Shown here piece after piece: positions 16,019 through 24,484 of a stretch of DNA of 64,000 nucleotides (the first letter of the stretch is position 1; each line of letters starts with the position of its first letter). The DNA lies in NCBI GenBank assembly GCA_028689775.1, contig JAQVCM010000003.1, forward strand, positions 146,738-210,737, read 5' to 3'. The notes under the pieces are model-generated. The model was not told where the DNA came from and searched no databases. It worked only from the letters and a program-made list of their open reading frames with translations. The position numbers and the translations under genes are program-made. The stretch comes from Crocinitomicaceae bacterium (lineage in GTDB: Bacteria; Bacteroidota; Bacteroidia; Flavobacteriales_D; Crocinitomicaceae).

Positions 16019-17611
16019 ATGAAAAAATTAGTAACTCTTATTTTTAGTGCTTCATTGATCGTGTCTTTCGCACAAGAAGTGAAAGTGACAAGTTCTCCTG
16101 AAATTGCCAATCAAAATCAAACTGCAACTTGGAGCAAGGCTTTGGGTCAAGATGAAACGGGATTTTATATCTTGAAAGAGTTTGGCAGCATCTCGAATGC
16201 AAGTGTAGTTTTGGAAAAATTCTCGCCAAAATTTGAACTTCTTTTTTCTACAAGTATTGAATCTACTTCGGGTACGTTCAATGATTCTAAATTGCATCGA
16301 TATACCACCATGAAAAATGGAAAAGTCTATGTTTTTTTAGTAGGTTGGAGTAAAGCCAAGCAACAAAATTCATTTCACGTGCGAGAAGTAAACGAAGATG
16401 GAAGTTTGAGCGATCGTACGTTTGAATTGGAAACTGAACCTGCAACGGGACAGATGAAAAGCGCGAATTATTCCTATAGTTTTTCTCCAGATGGAAGTAA
16501 ACTTTTGGTTTTAACAGATAAACCGTTTAACAAAGGAGCAAAAGAGTCACTTCGTTTACAAGTTTTCAATACCGATGATTTTTCATCCATTTGGAAAAAA
16601 GATTTAACACTTGAAAATGAATCTGACCGCTTTGATGGAAATCAAATTATTGTTGATAATCAAGGAACTGCTTTTTTGTTAAAAGATGTAAGAATTAGTA
16701 ACAAGGAACATGTCTATCAATTAATTACGACTGGAAAGGATTTTTCTACGCTTTCTGGAATTGATTTACAAGGATATGGTTTGGGGCAACGAAAATTGAA
16801 CATCGATGCAGCTGGCAATTTATTAGTTGCGGGAACACTTGTGCCTGCAGGACGAAGAAACACGGATTCGCAAGCAACTTGGTTTTTTAAAGCAAATTCA
16901 AAAGGTGAAGTATTGATGAACAAAGTGGAAGCACTCGGAAAAGAAATGCTCAGTTTAGTTGTTTCAGAAAAAAGTGCAGAAAAGGAAGGTTATGTTTTAG
17001 ACAATCAAGTTGTGAAGGATGTTCTTTTAAAAGAAGATGGAGGAATAATCCTTTTGTTGGAAGAGCAAAGAGAAACCAAAACAGTAATTCCACAATCTGT
17101 GCCTCCTGTGTATGAGTATACTTTGTTTTACGGAAACGTGCTTGCCATTTCAATGGATGCAACAGGTAATCGAGTTTACAACGCTGTGATTGAGAAAAAT
17201 CAAACGGAAAGATCTTTAGATTCTAAAGTTGTATTTGGCTCTTTTGCTTATCAGTTGAAAAATGATAAATTACATGTTGTTTGGAATTACACGCAAGTTT
17301 TAACCGATCCGCCTTTGAATAAATTCCGCTATTGGAAAGATAAAAGCGGAGCGAAAATCAACATCGATAACTTGTATGGACTGGAAGCTTTCTATCCGAC
17401 GATGTTAACGGTATTGGATGCGCACGGAAACTTTGATTACAGAGATCGAACATTTAATTCACTGCCACTTGTCAACATTCAAAAAGGAAATTCATTTCCG
17501 ATGGCTGTCAATCCCATGATCTTTTTCGCAACGGACAAAGGAATGGTCATTTTATCTCGAATGCCTGGTATTGAAGCAAAACGATACAAGTTCAGTTCAA
17601 TAGCTTATTAA
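16019..17611 (+). CDS. Secreted hypothetical protein, beta-propeller-like
   Basis: A 530-residue exported protein with signal peptide MKKLVTLIFSASLIVSFAQ. The mature part is almost all beta strand. It carries repeated motifs of the kind SPDGSKLLVLTD, DNQGTAFLLKDV, DAAGNLLVAG, KEDGGIILLLE and DATGNRVYN, spaced as in blades of a beta-propeller. No catalytic motif or T9SS sorting domain is visible. It is coupled to the upstream secreted gene (5-base gap) and closed by a good terminator. I do not recognise a named family. A scaffold or ligand-binding role is inference. Confidence 0.7.
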   Translation: MKKLVTLIFSASLIVSFAQEVKVTSSPEIANQNQTATWSKALGQDETGFYILKEFGSISNASVVLEKFSPKFELLFSTSIESTSGTFNDSKLHRYTTMKNGKVYVFLVGWSKAKQQNSFHVREVNEDGSLSDRTFELETEPATGQMKSANYSYSFSPDGSKLLVLTDKPFNKGAKESLRLQVFNTDDFSSIWKKDLTLENESDRFDGNQIIVDNQGTAFLLKDVRISNKEHVYQLITTGKDFSTLSGIDLQGYGLGQRKLNIDAAGNLLVAGTLVPAGRRNTDSQATWFFKANSKGEVLMNKVEALGKEMLSLVVSEKSAEKEGYVLDNQVVKDVLLKEDGGIILLLEEQRETKTVIPQSVPPVYEYTLFYGNVLAISMDATGNRVYNAVIEKNQTERSLDSKVVFGSFAYQLKNDKLHVVWNYTQVLTDPPLNKFRYWKDKSGAKINIDNLYGLEAFYPTMLTVLDAHGNFDYRDRTFNSLPLVNIQKGNSFPMAVNPMIFFATDKGMVILSRMPGIEAKRYKFSSIAY

Positions 17612-17666
17612 CAGACAACATTCATTTAGAGGATGTAAATCCGATTAATAACCAATATTTAAACAT

Positions 17667-17704
17667 AAAAAAGGCTGTTTCAAATCGTGAAGCAGCCTTT
17701 TTTA
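17667..17704 (+). terminator. Rho-independent terminator
   Basis: An A tract and AAGGCTG pair with CAGCCTT and a T tract around a loop of about 16 bases (part of which may also pair), 55 bases after the stop of the propeller-like gene. It lies between convergent genes and can serve both. Confidence 0.8.
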
Positions 17705-17797
17705 TTGTATGGTTTTTTTTAAATATAGCATCTCAAAATAAATTTAACTTCGCAAATGATTTTTTTGCTATCATCATCTTTTGAAGTTAATTTATTA

Positions 17798-18763
17798 TTA
17801 TGTGCGAAAGTAGTTCTTTAGTTTTAAAAAATGTTTCTCATATAAATGGTACGAAAGCACCGCTATGCCAAGAGTCAAGAGAAATTCAAATCCAACAATT
17901 AAAAAGTCATTTTTAATGAAATTTTGTTTCAGCATGAGGGTGATTACAAATCCACTGTATACATAAAGTCCATACGAGTATTCTCCTAGTTTTTCCGTTG
18001 TTTTGAAAATGAAGGTATGCTTTATAGCAGGAGCATGTTGAATTGTTAAAAATATAATACTCACAAAAGCTGTGGCGATGAACACTTTGTACAAGAAGTT
18101 TTCTTTGAAAATAAAAACTCCGAGGAGCGAAATCAAAAGAGCAAGCAAAGGTGAAAAATTCATTTTCTTTTTAAAATAAAGAAAAGCACCCAAAATTCCA
18201 GCGGCAAAATCGACCAGATAATTCAATGTATTTGCGTAAGTGGCTACTTCATATTGAATTGCATAAATTGAAAAAATTACATAAGCAATCAATAACAACA
18301 TGACCATTAAGACGACATTTCTGAACAAAAGAAAACTCAAGAGTAAAAACAGCAAATAAAATTGTTCTTCAACAGCTATTGTCCATAAAAAACCTAATGA
18401 AAAAATGTAATCACCGTGATCGTAATTAGATAAAAACAACCAATACAAGGATTGGTTTTCGGGCAATTTGGGAACTTCGCCAAAATAGGAACTGACCAGT
18501 GGCATTAAAAAAAACGTGAAAGCAATGACCAAGTAATACAGTGGAAAAATACGCAATGATCTTCGCGCAAAGAAATTAGCTTTTTTAAAATTTCCTGTCT
18601 GATCAATTTCATGAAGCGCCAGAAGTGTCAGTAAAAAACTAGAAATAATAAAAAAGAAATCTACCGCTAAATATCCAAAACCAACAAATGAAGTTGTATG
18701 AAATAAAAAAATCCACAAAAAAGAAAAGAACCTCAATGTATTTAATCCTTCAATTTTTTTCAT
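17798..18763 (-). CDS. Acyltransferase 3 family membrane protein (OafA/YrhL-like)
   Basis: A 321-residue integral membrane protein with about 10 hydrophobic segments. The N-terminus, MKKIEGLNTLRFFSFLWIFLFH, carries the family's first-helix R and H. AVDFFFIISSFLLT (the usual VDFFFVLSGFL) and the paired arginines of FARRSLRIFPLYYLV complete the acyltransferase-3 signature. Members move acetyl or other acyl groups from the cytoplasm to sugars of lipopolysaccharide, capsule or glycolipids. The acceptor here is unknown and there is no sugar gene cluster around it. It lies downstream of dnaA on the same strand, beyond dnaA's terminator. Confidence 0.88.
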   Translation of the reverse strand: MKKIEGLNTLRFFSFLWIFLFHTTSFVGFGYLAVDFFFIISSFLLTLLALHEIDQTGNFKKANFFARRSLRIFPLYYLVIAFTFFLMPLVSSYFGEVPKLPENQSLYWLFLSNYDHGDYIFSLGFLWTIAVEEQFYLLFLLLSFLLFRNVVLMVMLLLIAYVIFSIYAIQYEVATYANTLNYLVDFAAGILGAFLYFKKKMNFSPLLALLISLLGVFIFKENFLYKVFIATAFVSIIFLTIQHAPAIKHTFIFKTTEKLGEYSYGLYVYSGFVITLMLKQNFIKNDFLIVGFEFLLTLGIAVLSYHLYEKHFLKLKNYFRT

Positions 18764-18855
18764 GATTATTTCCTTTATAGGTGTCTGGTTATTTTAGAAT
18801 TCAAAATTGCAAATTAAATCGGAGATAGTAGACCATAAATAAAGGCAAAAGAACT

Positions 18856-18889
18856 AAAAAGCCGATAAAGAATATCTCCATCGGCTTTT
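18856..18889 (-). terminator. Rho-independent terminator after dnaA
   Basis: On the minus strand AAAAGCCGAT pairs with ATCGGCTTTT around a 13-base loop and ends in a T tract, 48 bases after the dnaA stop. It separates dnaA from the acyltransferase gene. Confidence 0.82.
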
Positions 18890-18936
18890 AGCTGTTTAAA
18901 AGTGACTATTTATTTCAATCGAATTTCTAAAATAAA

Positions 18937-20367
18937 TTACTGTATCGTTAATTTTTTCTCTAAATCTGACAAGTAAATTTTAAATTGTTTATCTGTTTCA
19001 GAAAGATTTGTAACTGTTTTACAAGCGTGCAGTACAGTCGCGTGATCTTTTCCTCCGCAATGCGCGCCAATATTTGCCAAAGATGACTTGGTCATTTTCT
19101 TTGAGAAATACATGGAGATTTGTCTTGCTTGTACCACTTCTCTTTTTCTGGTTTTGGATTTCAGAATTTCTAAAGGTAAGTCAAAATAATCACAAACTAC
19201 TTTTTGGATGTAATCAATTGAAACTTCTCTCGCTGTATTTTTTACAAACTTGTCAATCATTTGTTTCGCAAGATCCAAGGTGATTGCTTTCTTGTTTAAA
19301 GACGCTTGCGCTAGGAGTGAAGTCCAAGCACCTTCCATTTCACGAATGTTTGTATTGATGTTGTAAGCTAAATATTCGACCACTTCTTTCGGAAGTTCAA
19401 TTCCATTGCCATACATCTTTTTTTCCAAAATTGCGATTCTTGTTTCCAAGTCTGGCGCAGCTAAATCTGCAGACAATCCCCATTTGAAACGAGACAACAA
19501 ACGTTGCTCCATTCCTTGCATGTCTACCGGTGGTTTATCAGAGGTTAAAATAATTTGCTTTCCATTTTGGTGCAAGTGATTAAACACGTGGAAGAAAACA
19601 TCTTGTGTTTTTTCTTTTCCAGAGAAAAACTGAACATCATCAATGATCAACACGTCAATCATTTGATAGAAGTGAATGAAATCATTTGTCGATCCATTTT
19701 TAATGGCATCAATGAATTGGTGCGCAAATTTCTCAGAACCAACGTATAAAACCGTTTTGTTCGGATATTGTTCTTTGATTCCAATTCCAATTGCATGTGC
19801 CAAGTGCGTTTTCCCAAGTCCAACACCACCATAAATCAACAACGGATTAAATGCAGTTCCTCCCGGTTTGTTGGCAACTGCATAACCTGCAGAACGAGCC
19901 AAACGGTTGCAATCTCCTTCCACAAAATTTTCAAAAGAATAGGCTGGATTCAAATTAGAATCTACATTCACTTTTTTCAAACCTGGAATAATGAACGGAT
20001 TTCTAATTTGTCGTTCATTGATATTCAAGGGCATGTTGATGGAAGGATTTTTCAAAGATTTCCCATCAGAGGTTGGAAGCTTTACAGTATAAGGTGCAGC
20101 ATTTTTTCCGCGATTTTCCATCACGATGCTGTATTCCAATCTACCCTCAGCCCCTAATTCTTTTTTGATTACTTTTTTCAAAAGGGTAATGTAGTGTTCT
20201 TCTAACCATTCATAAAAAAAATGTGAAGGAACCTGAATCATTAAAATGTGATTTTCCAGTTTAATCGGAAGAATCGGTTCAAACCATGTTTTGTAAGCTT
20301 GCAAGGGAATATTATCCTTGATTACTTTTAAACATGCATTCCAAACACCTTCGTGGTTAACAGTCAT
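18937..20367 (-). CDS. dnaA: Chromosomal replication initiator DnaA
   Basis: DnaA binds DnaA boxes at oriC and melts the origin with ATP. The 476-residue protein has all four domains. Domain I at the N-terminus (WNACLKVIKDNI, then YKTWFEPI) is followed by a variable linker. The AAA+ domain has Walker A GGVGLGKTHL near residue 180 and Walker B VLIIDDVQFF. The C-terminal DNA-binding domain has the signature GGKDHATVLHACKTV near 440. The length is normal. It stands as a single gene without dnaN or recF beside it, a common arrangement in Bacteroidota. Its promoter lies in the 364-base AT-rich gap upstream, shared with a divergent thioesterase gene. Confidence 0.97.
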   Translation of the reverse strand: MTVNHEGVWNACLKVIKDNIPLQAYKTWFEPILPIKLENHILMIQVPSHFFYEWLEEHYITLLKKVIKKELGAEGRLEYSIVMENRGKNAAPYTVKLPTSDGKSLKNPSINMPLNINERQIRNPFIIPGLKKVNVDSNLNPAYSFENFVEGDCNRLARSAGYAVANKPGGTAFNPLLIYGGVGLGKTHLAHAIGIGIKEQYPNKTVLYVGSEKFAHQFIDAIKNGSTNDFIHFYQMIDVLIIDDVQFFSGKEKTQDVFFHVFNHLHQNGKQIILTSDKPPVDMQGMEQRLLSRFKWGLSADLAAPDLETRIAILEKKMYGNGIELPKEVVEYLAYNINTNIREMEGAWTSLLAQASLNKKAITLDLAKQMIDKFVKNTAREVSIDYIQKVVCDYFDLPLEILKSKTRKREVVQARQISMYFSKKMTKSSLANIGAHCGGKDHATVLHACKTVTNLSETDKQFKIYLSDLEKKLTIQ

Positions 20368-20731
20368 TGAATTTATTATAAATAGTTATTAATAGTATCT
20401 GTTCAAAACTTTAAATTTGTGTTAAACACATGTTTTACAAACCTTCAGTCTTGTATTATTTTCTAAGCACAAATATTCACATAAAATAGTTTAAAACAAA
20501 ATGAAAAGTCTATTGACATTGTCGTTTTTTTTACTTCGTGACTAAAAATTGAGCGTTCGTAAGGAAATTATTTTTTGTTAAATTTTCAGGAATCGGTGAT
20601 TCGCTTTTTTTTAACTTCTGAGACCTTATTTGTGATTTTCCAAATGCTAAATTAAGGCATTATTTTAACACTACCAAGTATAAACAACAATCTATTTTCT
20701 ATCTTTACAACAGTCATCAAAGACAGGTTTT
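20368..20731. other. AT-rich gap between divergent dnaA and thioesterase genes
   Basis: This stretch of 364 bases holds promoters for both genes; TATCTTTA at 20700-20707 is a likely -7 box for the thioesterase. One sequence resembling a DnaA box (ATATTCACA, around 20470) is visible. I see no cluster of boxes, no 13-mer repeats and no RNA gene, so it cannot be called an origin. Confidence 0.5.
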
Positions 20732-21148
20732 ATGGAGATTGATTTTGAGCACAGTACGATTTTGAGAGTACGTTATGGAGAGACCGACCAGATGGGATAT
20801 TGTTATTACGGCAATTACGCCCAGTATTTTGAAGTAGGTCGAGTTGAAGCAATGCGTGAAATAGGAATGAGTTATAAAGAGCTTGAAAAGCAGGGTGTTA
20901 TGCTTCCTGTATCTGAGTTTCAAGTAACGTATAAAACGCCAGCTTTGTATGATGATGAACTAAAGGTACTTACAAAAATAACCGGCTTGAAGGGTGTGAG
21001 GTTGCATTTTGAGTATGCAATTTTTAATGAAAAGAACGAACTCGTTTGTACGGCATCAACTACTTTGGTCTTTGTTTCCAAAGCAACCATGAAGCCAATT
21101 CAGGCTCCTGAAAAATTCACTTCTTTAATCTCAAAATATGCAAAGTAA
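20732..21148 (+). CDS. Acyl-CoA thioesterase, YbgC/FadM hotdog family
   Basis: A 138-residue hotdog-fold thioesterase acting on acyl-CoA in the cytoplasm. The N-terminal active-site motif is YGETDQMGYCYYGNYAQYFE, with the catalytic Asp at 19, in the 4-hydroxybenzoyl-CoA thioesterase/YbgC pattern (YxxTDxxGxxxxxNY). The middle strand, GVMLPVSEFQVTYKTPALYDDEL, fits the family. The natural substrate is not readable. Its last 11 bases overlap the start of the HutG-like gene, so the two are translated together, although no metabolic link between them is known to me. Confidence 0.9.
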   Translation: MEIDFEHSTILRVRYGETDQMGYCYYGNYAQYFEVGRVEAMREIGMSYKELEKQGVMLPVSEFQVTYKTPALYDDELKVLTKITGLKGVRLHFEYAIFNEKNELVCTASTTLVFVSKATMKPIQAPEKFTSLISKYAK

Positions 21149-22142
21149 AAACAACTCATTTTCGTGGAATCCGATGTCGGAAAATGAACTCATTAAGAAG
21201 GTAAGTGTCCGATCTGGTGAGACAAAAGCGGGACAGAAAATGAAAACCGTTGACCAGTTGGATCATTCCAAAATTCGATTTGTTGTGTTGGGAATTTCGG
21301 AAGATATTGGACCTCAAACGAACGGTGGTTTTCCAGGTTCTAAAAATGGGTTTGAAGCTTTTCTAACTTATTTTGTCAATGTTCAATCCAACCAGTTTTT
21401 AAGCGGTGAATCTATTTTGGTCTTGGGAAATATTGAAACCTTAGTTGATTTTAAGGATAAACAACAAGGAGTTTCACTTATTGACGAATTGGATGATTTT
21501 GTTGAACAGGTTTTGACACCTTATGTTGCTAAGAAATGCATTCCGATTGTAATTGGTGGCGGACATAACAATGCTTTTCCTTTGATAAAAACGGTTAGCA
21601 AATGGCTGGAAAAACCCATTCAAGTGGTTAATTTAGATCCGCATGCTGATTTTAGAGCATTAGAAGGTCGACATAGCGGCAATCCATTTTCGTATGCTTA
21701 TGATCAAAATTGGATGAATTGTTATGTGGTTATGGGGCTGCATCAATCTTATAATTCACAGTATTTACTAGATGAATTAAAAGCTCATAAATTCACTCAT
21801 ACTTTTTGGGATGATTATGTTTCTGGAAAATCTAATTTTGATGCTGATCTAAAACAAGTTTTAACAGAAGTTGAAAACGACGATTTTGGTTTAGAATTAG
21901 ACATGGATTCCATTGCGTATATGCCCGTAAGTGCTTATTCTCCAAGCGGAATCTCCATCGAATTGGCAAGGAAGTACCTATTAACCTTTGCGAAGTGTTC
22001 AAGAGTGAGGTACTTACATTTACCGGAAGCGGCACCGAAAAATGAACGAGATTTTGTAGAGGTTGGAAAAACATTGGCGTATTTGGTGACGGATTTCATC
22101 AAAGCAAAGTCTTCGGTTGACAAAGACGCAGAGAGATTTTAG
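21138..22142 (+). CDS. Formimidoylglutamase-like enzyme (arginase/ureohydrolase family)
   Basis: A binuclear manganese hydrolase of the arginase fold, 334 residues. The metal ligands are present in order: His of GGGHNNAFP near 140, the NLDPHADFR motif near 165 and ELDMDSIA near 252. This divergent set (DPHAD, LDMDS) fits the Bacteroidota formimidoylglutamase/arginase-like group. HutG converts N-formimidoyl-glutamate to glutamate and formamide in histidine degradation. No other hut gene is in the window, so hutG is a probable name only; agmatinase-like activity is the alternative. The gene overlaps the thioesterase gene by 11 bases. After the stop a weak GGAGGAG hairpin (22137-22180) may end the transcript. 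Confidence 0.75.
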   Translation: MQSKNNSFSWNPMSENELIKKVSVRSGETKAGQKMKTVDQLDHSKIRFVVLGISEDIGPQTNGGFPGSKNGFEAFLTYFVNVQSNQFLSGESILVLGNIETLVDFKDKQQGVSLIDELDDFVEQVLTPYVAKKCIPIVIGGGHNNAFPLIKTVSKWLEKPIQVVNLDPHADFRALEGRHSGNPFSYAYDQNWMNCYVVMGLHQSYNSQYLLDELKAHKFTHTFWDDYVSGKSNFDADLKQVLTEVENDDFGLELDMDSIAYMPVSAYSPSGISIELARKYLLTFAKCSRVRYLHLPEAAPKNERDFVEVGKTLAYLVTDFIKAKSSVDKDAERF

Positions 22143-22230
22143 GAGGAGCAATTGTTTTTTTAATCAAATCTCCTCTAAACCTTTCAGTTTCTTCAAATTT
22201 TATTACCTTTAAATCTTACGATGCGTTAAA

Positions 22231-24480
22231 ATGGAAAAAACACAACAAAAGTTCTTTATCGGTAAGATGATTCATTTTCTGAGAGCTTTTTATCCACTTC
22301 AATTGGTTTTTGGACATTTAAAATACAACCTGCTTGCCTTATTTTATTGGGTTTTTCTTTTTTTTGTGGTTGGAAATAGCATCGGTGTAAAATTTGGACT
22401 TCCTTTTCTTTTTTCTTCGCCTGAATATCAAGGGGAAGTCAGTTGGCTTTCGTTCATGCTGATGGGTTTTTCCATAGGTGGTTTCACGATGGCTTTTAAC
22501 ATGTATAGTTACATGCGCTTGGGATCAAAATATCCATTTTTGGCTACTTTGTCGCGGCCGTTTATGAAATTCTGTTGGAACAATTCCTTGATTCCAATTA
22601 TTTTTTCGATTTATTATATTTTTACATTTACCAAGTTTCAATTAGCAGAAGAATTTGCTAGTAATTGGATGATCTTCAAGTATATCATTGCTTATATTTT
22701 GGGCTTTGTATTTTATGTTTTAATTGCAATTTTGTATTTTTTTCCAACCAATAAAGATTTTTATATTTTTTCCGGAAAGTCTGTTTTAGATTTTCAAGAC
22801 GAGCCGGTCGGTTCTTTGTTTCACAAAAAAGTAAAATGGTCAGAACTCTTTAAATATGAAAAAGACCGAGCATACATCTATTTGTCAAGCTTTGTTCGCC
22901 TTAAGAAAAGTCGATCGATCAAGCATTATGATGCTGCAGTTTTGGAACGTGTTTTTGCGCACAATCGAATCAATGCCTCCCTTTTTGAGATCGTCACCGT
23001 GATTTCTTTTGTTGTTTTGGGAATGTTTCGCGAATATCCGCTTTTTGCGCTGCCTGCTGGAATGAGCTTGGTATTACTAATGACTGTCATTTTGATGCTT
23101 TTTTCAATTTTCATTTCTTGGTTTCGCTACTGGACCTATGCGCTTTTGATTGGAATCTTTATTTTGATGAATTTTTTGAGCAAAAACTCATCGTATTTTC
23201 AGTATAAAAGTTACGTCTATGGATTGGATTACAAAGAGTTGGTTCCATACACCTCTGAACACATCAGTAAAACTTCAGATGATTCTTTAAACATTGCAAA
23301 TTCTAAAAATAAATACATTGCAGGTTTAAACGAGTGGAAAAAAAATACGGGTGAAAAAAAACCAAAAATGGTGATTGTAATCACCTCTGGAGGTGGTTCT
23401 AGAAGTGCACTTTGGACAGTAAACGTTCTGCAGCAAGGAAATACCAAAACCCAGGGAAAACTGATGCGAAACACGCAAATGATTTCAGGAGCTTCCGGTG
23501 GAATGGTCGGTGCTGCGTATTATCGTGAACTCTTATTAAGTCAGCGTTTAGGTAAAAATATAAATGCGGATGATGTAAAATACTTAAATAACATTTCGAA
23601 AGATTTATTGAATCAATTGTCTTTTTCCATGTATTCTAATGATCTTTTTATTCGCTATCAATCTTTTCAAATTGGTGACAATTTTTACACCAAAGACCGC
23701 GGATTTTCATTTGAGCAGCAATTGCATCGAAATACCAACAACATGATGGATAAACCGCTTAATTCCTACGCTCCATACGAACAAAGCGGAATGATTCCAA
23801 CCATGATTTTTTCTCCTACGATCGTAAATGATGGAAAAAGGATGTTAATCAGTGCGCAATCTTTGGCATTTATGACCCATTCTACAGGAGCTGATAAAAG
23901 CAATCTTTCCTATGAAAACATTGATTTCCAGACTTTTTTCAAAGGAAACATGACAGATTCGGTTCGCTTTAGTTCTGTTTTGCGTGCCAGTGCGAGTTTT
24001 CCTTTTGTATTGCCGATGCTATCACTTCCAACCACACCAGAAACCAATCTAATGGACGCAGGTTTTAGAGATAATTATGGTGGTAAAGTAATGATGGAGT
24101 TTTTATACGAAATGAAGTCTTGGATTCAACAAAACACAAGTGGAGTAGTGGTTGTCCAAATCCGAGATTCTAAGAAAATAATTGCGGATGAAAATATTTA
24201 CGACATTTCACTCATCAATAAATTGATTTTACCTTTTGGAAACATGTACGCAAATTTTACAAGAACCCAAGATTTTGATCAAGACCAATTGATGAAAATT
24301 GGTTTTCAAAGTTTTGCCTTTCCAATTGAGTTGATTTCATTTAATTTAAGAGAATTGAAGAAAGATAAAATTGCGCTTTCTTGGCACTTAACCAAGGAGG
24401 AGAAAGAAAAGATAAAATTAACGATCCGAAGCGAAGGAAATAAGGAAGCTATGAATCGACTTGTTGAAGTATTGAAATAA
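22231..24480 (+). CDS. Multi-spanning membrane protein with C-terminal patatin-like phospholipase domain
   Basis: A 749-residue protein in two parts. Residues about 25-325 hold roughly eight hydrophobic segments. Residues about 375-700 form a patatin-like lipid acyl hydrolase. The glycine-rich oxyanion loop is TSGGGSRSALW near 387, the nucleophile elbow is GASGG near 419, and the catalytic Asp is in LMDAGFRDNYGG near 607. The elbow is GxSGG where GxSxG is the general rule, which still fits. It would cleave acyl chains of phospholipids at the inner membrane. The M20 peptidase gene follows after 4 bases and must be cotranscribed. Bacterial patatins are usually soluble or secreted, so the large membrane half is uncommon. 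Confidence 0.82.
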   Translation: MEKTQQKFFIGKMIHFLRAFYPLQLVFGHLKYNLLALFYWVFLFFVVGNSIGVKFGLPFLFSSPEYQGEVSWLSFMLMGFSIGGFTMAFNMYSYMRLGSKYPFLATLSRPFMKFCWNNSLIPIIFSIYYIFTFTKFQLAEEFASNWMIFKYIIAYILGFVFYVLIAILYFFPTNKDFYIFSGKSVLDFQDEPVGSLFHKKVKWSELFKYEKDRAYIYLSSFVRLKKSRSIKHYDAAVLERVFAHNRINASLFEIVTVISFVVLGMFREYPLFALPAGMSLVLLMTVILMLFSIFISWFRYWTYALLIGIFILMNFLSKNSSYFQYKSYVYGLDYKELVPYTSEHISKTSDDSLNIANSKNKYIAGLNEWKKNTGEKKPKMVIVITSGGGSRSALWTVNVLQQGNTKTQGKLMRNTQMISGASGGMVGAAYYRELLLSQRLGKNINADDVKYLNNISKDLLNQLSFSMYSNDLFIRYQSFQIGDNFYTKDRGFSFEQQLHRNTNNMMDKPLNSYAPYEQSGMIPTMIFSPTIVNDGKRMLISAQSLAFMTHSTGADKSNLSYENIDFQTFFKGNMTDSVRFSSVLRASASFPFVLPMLSLPTTPETNLMDAGFRDNYGGKVMMEFLYEMKSWIQQNTSGVVVVQIRDSKKIIADENIYDISLINKLILPFGNMYANFTRTQDFDQDQLMKIGFQSFAFPIELISFNLRELKKDKIALSWHLTKEEKEKIKLTIRSEGNKEAMNRLVEVLK

Positions 24481-24484
24481 CGCC

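Noticed and set aside
20368..20731. Replication origin beside dnaA
   Set aside because: Only one weak DnaA-box-like site is visible. There is no box cluster, no unwinding repeats and no dnaN neighbour.
22137..22180. Terminator after the HutG-like gene
   Set aside because: The GGAGGAG/CTCCTC stem has a bulge and its T run lies in the loop, so it was mentioned in the gene entry but not listed as a terminator.
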